From the NCBI GenBank assembly GCA_024224995.1, contig JAAENB010000556.1, positions 1-20,773 on the forward strand: DNA of 20,773 bases, given 5' to 3'. A model generated the notes under the pieces. The model worked only from the letters and a program-made list of their open reading frames with translations. It did not search any database and was not told the origin of the DNA. Shown piece by piece: positions 6,621-13,919 of the stretch. The translations under genes and the position numbers were made by a program. Numbering within the stretch: position 1 is the stretch's first letter; each line of letters starts with the position of its first letter. The DNA is from a bacterium (GTDB lineage: Bacteria > Spirochaetota > UBA4802 > UBA5550).

Positions 6621-8135
6621 ATGGTTGATAAGATAAATCTTTTTAAACGAGCTAACTTTTTTACTGGGCTAATGGCCAGCTCTCAATTCTGGAATGAGAT
6701 CCAGGATTACAATATGCAAAAGGAACAGTTTTACAACAGGGTATTCCACGGTTTTGGAATAGTACCTGAGGTTATGGAAGAACTCCATATCTCCGCGGTA
6801 AAGACCGGGGGAAATTTAAAAATAATCGTGGGGTCCGGGTTTGCCATTGACAAACTGGGCAGGGGTCTTTTTATGTATGAGCCCCAGGCAAAGATCATTG
6901 ATTATATGAAGTATAAGCTGCCCACAACAATATATATTATTGTACGGTACAATGAGCTGCTGGATGAATTCTATCAGAATAAGGAGAACCCGGAACACCA
7001 GGGATACCAGAAGAAGATAGAAACAGCAGTTGTTGATATAACCTCCAATGTGCCCGACAATATTGAAGCAATGGAAATTGGCAGGATATACCTGGAAGAA
7101 GATGAGAACGGTGAAATAAAAAGCATTAGTGAGCCGGAAGATATAACCCATCCCATAGCGAATGAAATTGATACCAGGTTTGTCACCTGGGCTTCATCTG
7201 CAAAAACAGGGCTTTCTCCGTATTTAAGAAAATATCTTGTTGATATTCTTGATAAAACAAAGGCTGCCGCTGCTGTTGCCAATGATTCAATCAACCTCCC
7301 CGGGCTCCGGGAGCTGCAGACCATTTCTCTTACCGCCAAGATGCTTGTTCAGTGCGGTGATGTAGACTTTAAAGATATTATCAACGTCTTATATCCCCTG
7401 TATGATATAAACAATCATGTTATCCAGGAAATACTTGACTATGAACGGACCGAAGAGAAAAGGCCCTTTTCATCAAAGGACAGTTTTAATACATACCGGA
7501 CACGGGTCCATGAAATGGGCGACCTGATTAAGTACTACGACAACAAACTAGAAACACTGGATAAAATTTTCAAGTGCCAGGAAGATATTCTCAACAGTCT
7601 CAAGAACCTCATTGCGGTTAAGAAAACCACTCTTGATGACATTTCTCTGCTCAGTTACGATCTGCCGCGGATCCTTGTTATTGAAGACGACCGGTACACC
7701 CTGGTTGACTTCCTTGATTTCAATGATTATGAAACGGAAGAACGGAACGAAGTTGTTGCGGAAGAGACAAAGGATTACACCTCTTCAAAGCAGTCCTTTT
7801 CTTACCCTGACGGCGTAGAGGTAAAAGACACAATCAAGCGTTATGTGGCTGGTGAAGTATCGTTTACCATACGGAACCTGATCAAGAAACGAGAGCTTAT
7901 TATGATCAGAAGGACCGACATTTTCCACGGCAACTACAATGTTGATGTGTTTTTTAATGACGAGCCCATTGGCCAGTTGATTATTGACGGCTATGACTCA
8001 AAGAACCGGTGGAGAAACCTCGCGCTCACCTTTGAGGAAGATCTGCTTCTTGAAAGCGCGGCCCGTATCACCTTTAAAATGGGAGAGAACGGTAGAGATA
8101 ACTTTGGAAAGGTCTGGTTTTACCAGAAAATATAA
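6621..8135 (+). CDS. Injection-system baseplate or fibre-associated protein, 504 aa
   Basis: The N-terminus FKRANFFTGLMASSQFW, followed by EQFYNRVFHGFGIV, matches a module common in proteins near the tail-protein and fibre genes of contractile injection systems. There the usual pattern is a start of F-x-G-x-L-x-x-x-D-F then a His/Asn-rich HNR-HGxG block. Residues about 30-180 are beta-rich (IIVGSGFAIDKLGR, YIIVRYNELL, IEIGRIYLEE-like). The middle (about 190-380) is helical with probable coiled coil. The last 97 residues look like a compact beta-sandwich (VDVFFNDEPIGQLIIDG, RWRNLALTF), perhaps ligand-binding. The ATG has AAAGG 8 nt upstream. A peripheral baseplate or receptor-binding role is inferred from the N-terminal module and position; no catalytic motif is visible. 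Confidence 0.65.
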   Translation: MVDKINLFKRANFFTGLMASSQFWNEIQDYNMQKEQFYNRVFHGFGIVPEVMEELHISAVKTGGNLKIIVGSGFAIDKLGRGLFMYEPQAKIIDYMKYKLPTTIYIIVRYNELLDEFYQNKENPEHQGYQKKIETAVVDITSNVPDNIEAMEIGRIYLEEDENGEIKSISEPEDITHPIANEIDTRFVTWASSAKTGLSPYLRKYLVDILDKTKAAAAVANDSINLPGLRELQTISLTAKMLVQCGDVDFKDIINVLYPLYDINNHVIQEILDYERTEEKRPFSSKDSFNTYRTRVHEMGDLIKYYDNKLETLDKIFKCQEDILNSLKNLIAVKKTTLDDISLLSYDLPRILVIEDDRYTLVDFLDFNDYETEERNEVVAEETKDYTSSKQSFSYPDGVEVKDTIKRYVAGEVSFTIRNLIKKRELIMIRRTDIFHGNYNVDVFFNDEPIGQLIIDGYDSKNRWRNLALTFEEDLLLESAARITFKMGENGRDNFGKVWFYQKI

Positions 8136-8145
8136 TGGTTTTTGG

Positions 8146-8242
8146 AATTAAATATCCGGATTCTACGGATATCCGGGTATTTAATTATAACAATACAGGT
8201 ATTCTATTTTAGATAGTATTTCTTGCAGCACTATCTAAAATA
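8146..8242 (+). promoter_or_regulatory. Two consecutive hairpins upstream of the FHA gene
   Basis: The first hairpin pairs 8146-8161 with 8171-8186 (16 bp, one G.U; 9-nt loop). The second pairs TATTTTAGATAGT (8205-8217) perfectly with ACTATCTAAAATA (8230-8242). Neither has a proper T tract. They fill the 150-nt gap between the 504-aa protein and the FHA gene, so they may modulate readthrough or protect an mRNA end. Confidence 0.55.
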
Positions 8243-8285
8243 TATTACTTTGAAACAATCTATAAAGAAAAAAGAAGATAAAGAA

Positions 8286-8660
8286 ATGTTTGGAACACCA
8301 AGGAAAACATGCAAAAAAGGTCATTTAATGGATCCCTCGTGGGATGTATGTCCCATTTGCCTTGCCCCGGTTTGTGGATGGCTTGTTGTTCTCAATGGAG
8401 ACGAGAAAAACAAAGTCTATACAATCTATGATGGAAAGAGCAAAATAGGTTCGGGTTCGGATTGTGAAATAAGGATATTGTTGGATAGTATATCACGCCA
8501 TCATGCCTTACTGATCGCCAGGGACGGTGAATACAGTATTTCCGATTTAAGTTCGGTAACGGGAACCTATCTCAACAATAACCAGATAACAAGCAAGGAT
8601 ATAATCGACGGTGATATTATCCGGTTTGGTGATGTGGAATTTAAATTCAAGTGTTTATAA
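8286..8660 (+). CDS. Zinc-ribbon FHA-domain protein
   Basis: The 124-aa protein starts MFGTPRKT. A small zinc-ribbon-like motif follows, with Cys9, His13, Cys22 and Cys25 (CKKGHLMDPSWDVCPIC). An FHA domain fills residues about 35-124: KIGSGSDCEI, SISRHHA, then SSVTGTYLNN. The SRHH and G-T-x-L-N blocks are present. The usual Arg of the G-R motif that contacts phosphothreonine is Ser here, so phosphopeptide binding may be altered. The ATG at 8286 is preferred because it opens directly on the zinc-ribbon and follows an AGAAGAT sequence; the longer reading from 8223 runs through the intergenic hairpin. FHA proteins often regulate secretion machines through Ser/Thr phosphorylation, but no kinase is in the window. 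It is 15 nt upstream of the VWA gene, and the two share a zinc-ribbon style. Confidence 0.85.
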   Translation: MFGTPRKTCKKGHLMDPSWDVCPICLAPVCGWLVVLNGDEKNKVYTIYDGKSKIGSGSDCEIRILLDSISRHHALLIARDGEYSISDLSSVTGTYLNNNQITSKDIIDGDIIRFGDVEFKFKCL

Positions 8661-8675
8661 GAAGAGAGGGATATA

Positions 8676-9863
8676 ATGAGAAATAGAACGATTTTAGCAA
8701 TAGCAATTGTATTGATAGTTCTAACCGGAACAACTTCCCTCTTTGCGGCACCAAAGGGAAAGTTGATTGTTCGGATAGACCAGCCAATTTCCGATACCTT
8801 TCCGTATATGGAAGTATTTGTTTCGGTTTGTGACAGGAAGCATGAGCCGAAACTATCCCTGGTACGGGGCAACTTCCAGGTTTTTGTTGACGGAGAAAAA
8901 ATTGAATCCCAGCTCGATGTTGCGGGTTTTCAGTATACAGACCAGGGCATTGCCTATTGTCTTCTTATTGCCGCCAATGGTATGATGGAAGGAGAGCCCA
9001 TGGAGCAGCAGTTAAAAGCTGCCATACGGCTGCAGGAAGGCTTACGGCCCCAGGATACGCTTTCGGTTTATACCTTTGGGGAAGAAATAAAACCGATCTT
9101 TGAATTCGAGAAAAAAGACGAAGCGCTGCAAGAAAAGATCAGTAAAACAAAAAATATGGGCGGGAATCCTCACCTGTACGACGCGATTGTATACGCCAGC
9201 AGGAAGATTGACGAATCTCCGCTAAAAAGAAAAGTTGTCATTCTCATGTCCGATGGAAGGGAGAACGGCAGCCGGTACAACAAGGAACAGTTAAACCAGA
9301 TCGTTGATGAAAAAAACATACCGATCTATTCAGTTGGTTTAAAGTTAATGGCAGGGCAGAATCTTCACCGGATTGCCAAAATATCGGATCATACCGGGGG
9401 CGATTACCTTTTTGCCAAAAGATTAACTGAAACTCCTCAAAAAATGGAAAGGATTTACCGGCAGATACAGCAGGGATATGTTATCCGCTTTGACGTTGAT
9501 CATGTTAAAGCCGACAACCAGCCCCATCAGCTCCAGATCAAAGTAGTTGATAAAGGATATGCCGGCACTTTTTTCAAGAATTTCATCGCGAAAAAAGTTC
9601 CTATTTCTTTCTGGGTGATCCTTATTCTGATTATTGCCGGTGTCGTGGTTCTCATCGTAATGATTATTCTTTTTATCATTTCCAGGAGGCAGGAGCGTGA
9701 AAAGCTTGGTGTGGGTAAGCGGAAATGTCCTGCCTGCGGCCGCAGGATGAAAGATGACTGGGATGAATGCGTGTTCTGTAAATATTTACCCCCGGTTGAA
9801 AAACGATGGAATTTGAAAAAGCCCAAGAAGCCAAAGGCTCCAAAAGCGCCAAAAGTGAAATAA
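8676..9863 (+). CDS. Membrane-anchored VWA-domain protein with C-terminal zinc ribbon
   Basis: The 395-aa protein has a signal peptide (cut near LFA|APKG, residue about 24) and a short beta-rich N-domain with VRGNFQVFVDGEKI (about 63-76), as in VWFA-related proteins. Its VWA domain spans about 90-270. The metal-site first strand reads LLIAANGMM where DxSxS is expected, so the MIDAS site is degenerate, yet VVILMSDGRENGS (about 187-199) keeps the second block. A transmembrane helix follows (about 309-335). The cytoplasmic tail carries CPAC...CVFC (Cys351, 354, 365, 368) and a Lys/Pro-rich end (KKPKKPKAPKAPK). The ATG has GAGAGGG 5 nt upstream. The topology puts the VWA domain outside the inner membrane and the zinc ribbon on the same side as the Ycf46 ATPase encoded next. 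Confidence 0.83.
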   Translation: MRNRTILAIAIVLIVLTGTTSLFAAPKGKLIVRIDQPISDTFPYMEVFVSVCDRKHEPKLSLVRGNFQVFVDGEKIESQLDVAGFQYTDQGIAYCLLIAANGMMEGEPMEQQLKAAIRLQEGLRPQDTLSVYTFGEEIKPIFEFEKKDEALQEKISKTKNMGGNPHLYDAIVYASRKIDESPLKRKVVILMSDGRENGSRYNKEQLNQIVDEKNIPIYSVGLKLMAGQNLHRIAKISDHTGGDYLFAKRLTETPQKMERIYRQIQQGYVIRFDVDHVKADNQPHQLQIKVVDKGYAGTFFKNFIAKKVPISFWVILILIIAGVVVLIVMIILFIISRRQEREKLGVGKRKCPACGRRMKDDWDECVFCKYLPPVEKRWNLKKPKKPKAPKAPKVK

Positions 9864-9882
9864 AAAAAGCAGGGAATACTAA

Positions 9883-11433
9883 ATGAGTGAAAATGAAACA
9901 AGGGATACCAGCACCAATAAAAAGATTGAATACCTGATCCGGGCACGCTACCCTATTATTTACCTGGTATCCAGTGAGGAAAGCCGCGTAGAGGATTCCT
10001 TGCAGACAATAGCCTCAAACAGGACCAAAAAAATATTATTCTGGTCCATTACCAAGGGCATGGAAAGTGAAGACGGCAACGCCATTTCCGATCTCAGGGA
10101 ACCGATTAAGGCCCTGGAATATATTTCGGAAGCAAATATAAACGGGATCTTTGTGCTCAGGGATTTTCATCCCTATTTGAACGACCCTGTGGTAATACGG
10201 AAACTGCGGGATTTGAATAAGATCCTTAAGTCTACCATGAAAAACATTATTCTTCTTTCGGCTACGCTCAAAATTCCGCCGGAAATTGAAAAGGAAGTAG
10301 CTGTTGTTGATTATAAGCTGCCAACTCGTGAAGAGCTTAATGTTATCCTGGAATCGGTACTGCGGTCTGTTGAGAAACCGGGAGACCTGGATATTTTTGA
10401 TGATCCCCGGAAGCGGGAAAAAATACTGGAAGCGGCTCTGGGTCTTACTTCAGAGGAAGCGGAAAACGTTTTTGCCCGTTCCCTGGTTGAAACCCGCCAG
10501 TTCGATATCGACATTATTCTTTCCGAAAAAGAACAGATTATTCGAAAATCGGGAGTTCTGGAATTTTATAAAACGTCCGAACATATTGAAGATGTTGGGG
10601 GTCTTGAGAATCTCAAAGGCTGGCTCCAAAAAAGAACTTCCGCTTTTACAAAAGAAGCGCGGGATTTTGGTTTGCCCCAGCCAAAAGGAGTACTCTTAAC
10701 GGGTATCCCGGGATGCGGGAAATCCTTAACTGCCAAGGCAATCAGCACCATGTGGCAGCTTCCCCTGCTGAAGCTTGATGTTGGAAAAGTGTTCTCCAGC
10801 TTAGTAGGAAGCAGTGAAGAGAATGTCCGTAACGCTATTAAGACAGCTGAATCCATTGCTCCTTCCATTTTGTGGCTTGATGAGCTGGAAAAAGGATTTG
10901 CCGGAATGGATTCATCGGGTTCTTCCGATGCCGGAACCTCTTCGCGGGTCTTTGGTACCTTTATTACCTGGCTCCAGGAAAAGACGAGTCCTGTTTTTGT
11001 TGTGGCTACATCGAACAATGTATCCTCTCTGCCTCCTGAGCTCTTGCGTAAGGGACGATTTGATGAAATTTTTTATGTTGATTTACCGAACGTTGAAGAG
11101 CGTAAGGCTATCTTTAAAATACATTTGAAAAAAAGGCACAGAAACCCGTCTCTTTTTGATGTGGAAATGCTGGCGGAAGCGACTCTTGGCTATTCCGGGG
11201 CTGAAATAGAACAAATTATTATTTCTGCTTTATATGATGCCTTTGATAGTAAGGAAGAAATTAGTGATGAACGGCTGATACAGAGTATTAAAGAAATAAT
11301 ACCGCTTTCCCAGACCATGCAGGAACAGATGAATAAAATTCGGGAATGGGCTAAATCACGGGCAAGGAAAACTTCGCTCAATACCTATGCCGACGAACTG
11401 GAAGAAAAAACCAGGAAACTTGAAATGAAATAG
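9883..11433 (+). CDS. ycf46: Ycf46-type AAA+ ATPase
   Basis: The 516-aa protein has a Ycf46-like N-terminal half: [31 protein letters not shown], and [18 protein letters not shown] at about residues 17-140. One AAA+ domain follows, with Walker A GIPGCGKS (274-281), Walker [10 protein letters not shown] (329-337), sensor-1 ATSNN (about 375-379) and the RKGRFDEIF arginine block (389-397). All catalytic residues look intact, and the C-terminal helical lid includes [11 protein letters not shown]. The family is known in cyanobacteria and plastids; contractile injection loci also commonly encode an AAA+ ATPase whose exact role is unsettled. The ATG has AGGGA 7 nt upstream. It closes the first unit and is followed by two strong hairpins. 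I infer an ATP-driven assembly or remodelling role. Confidence 0.9.
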   Translation: MSENETRDTSTNKKIEYLIRARYPIIYLVSSEESRVEDSLQTIASNRTKKILFWSITKGMESEDGNAISDLREPIKALEYISEANINGIFVLRDFHPYLNDPVVIRKLRDLNKILKSTMKNIILLSATLKIPPEIEKEVAVVDYKLPTREELNVILESVLRSVEKPGDLDIFDDPRKREKILEAALGLTSEEAENVFARSLVETRQFDIDIILSEKEQIIRKSGVLEFYKTSEHIEDVGGLENLKGWLQKRTSAFTKEARDFGLPQPKGVLLTGIPGCGKSLTAKAISTMWQLPLLKLDVGKVFSSLVGSSEENVRNAIKTAESIAPSILWLDELEKGFAGMDSSGSSDAGTSSRVFGTFITWLQEKTSPVFVVATSNNVSSLPPELLRKGRFDEIFYVDLPNVEERKAIFKIHLKKRHRNPSLFDVEMLAEATLGYSGAEIEQIIISALYDAFDSKEEISDERLIQSIKEIIPLSQTMQEQMNKIREWAKSRARKTSLNTYADELEEKTRKLEMK

Positions 11434-11446
11434 GTTTCGACTCTCC

Positions 11447-11482
11447 CGGGCGGTGTAAAATCACCGCCCGCCGCCCCTTTTT
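11447..11482 (+). terminator. GC-rich hairpin after the AAA+ gene
   Basis: CGGGCGGTG (11447-11455) and CACCGCCCG (11462-11470) form a perfect 9-bp stem with a 6-nt loop, 14 nt after the ATPase stop codon. A TTTTT run follows after a short C-rich spacer. It is a probable intrinsic terminator or attenuator. Confidence 0.65.
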
Positions 11483-11486
11483 GAGA

Positions 11487-11562
11487 GGGAGCAGTTTAAT
11501 CTTTTAGGTTTTAGAACATTGTCAGGAAATTAGTCCCTAAAAGATTAGACTGCTCCCTTTTT
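11487..11562 (+). terminator. Second long terminator-like hairpin
   Basis: Positions 11487-11508 pair with 11536-11557 over 22 bases with one G.U, around a 27-nt loop, and the 3' arm is followed directly by TTTTT. It stands in tandem with the preceding GC-rich hairpin and marks the end of the first unit, or an attenuation point before the DUF2997 gene. Confidence 0.65.
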
Positions 11563-11605
11563 GAGCAGTAACAATAATTAAGTTTAATATAATAAGGAAA
11601 ATACT

Positions 11606-11806
11606 ATGGCAGAACGACATGACTTAAAAATTATCATTACCGAAACCGGTGAAGTTCAGCTTGAAGTATCGGGTGTTGACGGTCCCAAATGCCTCAAGAT
11701 TACTGAAGATCTCGAAGACGCGCTGGGGGAAGTACTGGTACGAGAAAAGAAGTCCGAATTTTACAAAGAAGAGACTTCAACTACAATCGACACTGAAATA
11801 AAATAA
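11606..11806 (+). CDS. DUF2997 family protein
   Basis: The 66-aa protein matches the short DUF2997 pattern: LKIIITETGEVQLEVSGVDG (residues 7-26), then KCLKITEDLEDALGEV (about 28-43) and a charged tail ending VREKKSEFYKEE. The conserved Gly-Glu-V, the G..G-x-x-C and L-G-E positions are visible. In cyanobacteria DUF2997 genes commonly accompany DUF1257/Ycf35 genes (recalled family knowledge, not checked). Both Ycf35 and Ycf46 are encoded upstream here. The ATG has AAGGA 7 nt upstream. It is separated from the ATPase gene by two hairpins, so its level may be set independently. Function is unknown. Confidence 0.8.
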   Translation: MAERHDLKIIITETGEVQLEVSGVDGPKCLKITEDLEDALGEVLVREKKSEFYKEETSTTIDTEIK

Positions 11807-11810
11807 AAGG

Positions 11811-11903
11811 CAGGTGAAAGGTGCAGGGTAAAAGGGACAGGTGAAGAAAAGATTCTTTGTAGGAAGTCTTCACTTTAGCCTTGTACCTTGCCCCTTGTCC
11901 CTG
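11811..11903. repeat. Imperfect palindrome with 37-nt arms
   Basis: Positions 11811-11847 and 11867-11903 are inverted copies at roughly three-quarters identity with a 19-nt centre. The arms are purine-rich on one side (AGGTGAAAGGTGCAGGG type) and pyrimidine-rich on the other. It fills the gap between the DUF2997 and chaperone-like genes and ends just before the ribosome site GGGAGAA (11911). It may be a decayed dispersed repeat or an RNA structure. Confidence 0.6.
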
Positions 11904-11920
11904 TTTTCTCGGGAGAAAAC

Positions 11921-12331
11921 ATGAGTACAAGAGAAATACAATTCGCGTTACCAATTGGATATGAAGATATGAACGGGAATCTTCACCGTGAAGGAAAAAT
12001 GAGACTGGCTACGGCTCTTGATGAAATTGAGATTCACAATGATGAAAAGGCTCATTTTCAGCAGCGGTATAGAGATTGTCTTATTCTTTCACGAGTAATG
12101 ACGGGATTAGGTGATTTAACAGCAGTGAGTCCCGAGGTAATTGAGAACCTGTACGAGGTTGATTTCCTCTATTTGCAGATACTCTATAACAAGTTAAACA
12201 CTAATTACGAAGAGACTATTGAAACTGAGTGTCCGGAATGTCATACTGTTGATAAAATATTTCTACCGGACCTGTATAAAGAACTGCATCACTATTTCGC
12301 GCAGCAAAAAAATAAGGAAGCAGCCGAATAA
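11921..12331 (+). CDS. Phage tail assembly chaperone-like protein (CIS type), copy 1
   Basis: The 136-aa protein starts MSTREIQFALPIGYEDMN. It matches the small tail-assembly proteins of contractile injection loci: an F-x-LP-x-GY start, GKMRLATALDEIE (about 28-40), LILSRVMTGLGDL, and VIENLYEVDFLYLQILYNKLN. A CxxC pair (ECPECH, about 108-112) closes a probable small zinc-binding tip. ATG 11921 has GGGAG 5 nt upstream; the earlier in-frame start at 11888 lies inside the palindrome. A diverged paralogue is encoded at 13920-14291. By analogy with tail chaperones it probably helps fold or load the tube, tape-measure or baseplate components, none of which has been demonstrated here. Confidence 0.72.
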   Translation: MSTREIQFALPIGYEDMNGNLHREGKMRLATALDEIEIHNDEKAHFQQRYRDCLILSRVMTGLGDLTAVSPEVIENLYEVDFLYLQILYNKLNTNYEETIETECPECHTVDKIFLPDLYKELHHYFAQQKNKEAAE

Positions 12332-12346
12332 CGGTATGAGTGCATT

Positions 12347-12988
12347 ATGATTAAATACGAAAAATACTCTAAAGAGATTATCATTAGTCATTTTAGAGAA
12401 CGAAAATCTTTTATAGACAACCAGATAATTGAAAATGACCTCTCAAACATTGAAATGAGCGGCGGTCTTTTTCAAAATGTTGAATTTGATCTTTCCATAT
12501 TAAACGCTGCGGGTTTCGCGGAAGCGGAATGCGAAAATATGGTTATTAATCAATCCGATCTTAAGGAAATAAATTTTACCAAATCGAAACAGGCATTATC
12601 CTATTTTGCCAACTGCAATATGATTAAAGCCTGCTTTGACGGGTCCCGGCTGTTAAAATTTAAAATGAGAAACTGTATTGCCCACAGCCTCTCGTTAAAT
12701 AATGTCTCTATTATGGATTCTTTATTTGATGAATGTGAAATGTACAAAATAAAAATGAGTAACGCTGTTGTTATGAAAACGTCCTTTTCGCCGGGAATTA
12801 AAAAGGATATTGCCGGGATGAATAAAGCCCTCATTACGAGCTCACTCGTGGTGGACTCTTCCTTCGCGGGCATGAATTTAAGCGGAGCTAATTTTAATAA
12901 TTCAACATTTATCAATTGTGATTTTACCGGAGCGGTTCTTGATGATATACAATGCGAGAATTCAAGGTTTATCAACTGTTCCGTTTAA
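12347..12988 (+). CDS. Pentapeptide-repeat protein
   Basis: The 213-aa protein consists mostly of A(D/N)LXX-like five-residue repeats, irregular in the middle and clearest at the end: FAGMNLSGANFNNSTFINCDFTG split as 5-mers, with matching blocks at ENMVINQSDLKEINF and ANCNMIKACFDG. Such repeats fold as a right-handed quadrilateral beta-helix. No catalytic motif is visible. It follows the first chaperone gene by 15 nt; the ATG has no obvious ribosome site, so coupling is likely. It may be a binding scaffold or a cargo, which the sequence cannot decide. A T-rich terminator hairpin follows. Confidence 0.78.
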   Translation: MIKYEKYSKEIIISHFRERKSFIDNQIIENDLSNIEMSGGLFQNVEFDLSILNAAGFAEAECENMVINQSDLKEINFTKSKQALSYFANCNMIKACFDGSRLLKFKMRNCIAHSLSLNNVSIMDSLFDECEMYKIKMSNAVVMKTSFSPGIKKDIAGMNKALITSSLVVDSSFAGMNLSGANFNNSTFINCDFTGAVLDDIQCENSRFINCSV

Positions 12989-13038
12989 AAATGATTAATT
13001 TAGTTATTGAAAAATTGCCCTGACAAAAAAGCACAACC

Positions 13039-13072
13039 GGGCTGATATTTTTATCACCCTTTTGTTCTTTTC
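13039..13072 (+). terminator. Terminator after the pentapeptide-repeat gene
   Basis: GGG-C-TGATA pairs with TATCA-CCC (13039-13059) around TTTT with one bulged C, followed directly by a T-rich run at 13060-13072. It ends the second unit, about 50 nt after the stop codon. Confidence 0.6.
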
Positions 13073-13103
13073 TTATTTTTTCGGGAAATAATCCCGTTGG
13101 GAC

Positions 13104-13132
13104 TTGAAATTCGGGGAAAAATATTATATTAT
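13104..13132 (+). promoter_or_regulatory. Promoter for the third unit
   Basis: TTGAAA (13104-13109) and TATTAT (13127-13132) are 17 nt apart, 29 nt before the ATG at 13161. A small CGGGA...TCCCG hairpin lies just upstream. It directly follows the terminator at 13039-13072, which supports a new transcription start here. Confidence 0.5.
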
Positions 13133-13160
13133 ATATACTATACAGTAAGGTTGAAAATAT

Positions 13161-13628
13161 ATGAATACCATCCAAGTAGAAGATTTTAAATCGATTGATG
13201 ACATTGTAAAAGCGATAGATTTCCTGGATACGGACTCTCTTAAAGAGACTCTGGCCTATATTCTGAAGATCTATATTATCGACAAGGAACTGGCATACGA
13301 CGGCAGGGTTTATGATGATGTTTCCGGTTCCACATCAAGTGAGAGCCGGGGAGAAGGAATTACCCTTGAAAACCCTACTTTCGCGGAACTCATTAGTGAA
13401 GCAAAAAAGAAATATTCCTTTCCCGAGCTGAACCTGTTTACCATTGAGAACGACAATGTCTCTATTAACCTGAATGGGACCAGGCATCCCCTGGGCAGCG
13501 GCGGTTCAGGGGCTCCTACCCGCCCGGCACGTACCGAGAGCAGACCAGAACCCGCAAGCAGCCCTGCTAATTCAAATAACGGATCGGCAGATTCGCCGGA
13601 ACGATTCAGAAACCTGGAGCTGGATTAA
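13161..13628 (+). CDS. Hypothetical protein with flexible Gly/Pro/Ser C-terminal tail
   Basis: The 155-aa protein is unrecognised. Residues 1-45 look helical and acidic (FKSIDDIVKAIDFLD, LKETLAYILKIYII). The centre is mixed, with FAELISEAKKKYSFPELNLF near residue 74-93. The last 45 residues are disordered, rich in Gly, Pro, Ser, Arg (GSGGSGAPTRPART and on). There is no signal peptide or membrane segment. The ATG has TAAGG 10 nt upstream. It opens the third unit and its stop codon lies 3 nt before the next start, so it is probably translated with the following gene. Possible adaptor or cargo; function unknown. Confidence 0.6.
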   Translation: MNTIQVEDFKSIDDIVKAIDFLDTDSLKETLAYILKIYIIDKELAYDGRVYDDVSGSTSSESRGEGITLENPTFAELISEAKKKYSFPELNLFTIENDNVSINLNGTRHPLGSGGSGAPTRPARTESRPEPASSPANSNNGSADSPERFRNLELD

Positions 13629-13631
13629 ATT

Positions 13632-13901
13632 ATGTACGCAGAACTGGACAAACAAACCAAAGAACTTATTGTTACGTTACCGGTAGAACTGGAACAGTAT
13701 TTTAATGAACTCAACAACATCTTAATGGATGAATTCGGTTTTGACCTGATGAATAAACATACTCTGGAGCGGATCAACATGTTTATTGTGAAGTGGTTCG
13801 CGGAAAAAGGTATTGAACTTAAAGAGCCGCCCCAGGAAGAAGAGGTTCCGGGCAGCAAACAAAATAATACGAAAGAAAGCCTGTTCCCGGACAGCAAATA
13901 A
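13632..13901 (+). CDS. Small acidic hypothetical protein
   Basis: The 89-aa protein has two predicted helical stretches (VELEQYFNELNNILMDEFGF, HTLERINMFIVKWFAEKGI) and a charged, disordered tail rich in Glu and Lys (PPQEEEVPGSKQNNTKES). No family recognised. GGAG lies 12 nt upstream inside the end of the preceding gene, so translation is likely coupled. It precedes the second tail-assembly chaperone-like gene by 18 nt, so a partner role in tail assembly is a guess. Confidence 0.6.
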   Translation: MYAELDKQTKELIVTLPVELEQYFNELNNILMDEFGFDLMNKHTLERINMFIVKWFAEKGIELKEPPQEEEVPGSKQNNTKESLFPDSK

Positions 13902-13919
13902 ATAAAAAAGGATGAAGCG

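Noticed and set aside
10304..11128. Long alternative reading frames inside the AAA+ gene on both strands
   Set aside because: They overlap a gene with intact Walker, sensor and arginine-finger motifs, have no family-like sequence and no ribosome sites; they are shadows.
12336..12350. Four-codon ORF (M-S-A-L) whose stop overlaps the ATG of the pentapeptide-repeat gene
   Set aside because: It would be a neat coupling device, but there is no ribosome site before it and chance occurrence of such a short frame is high.
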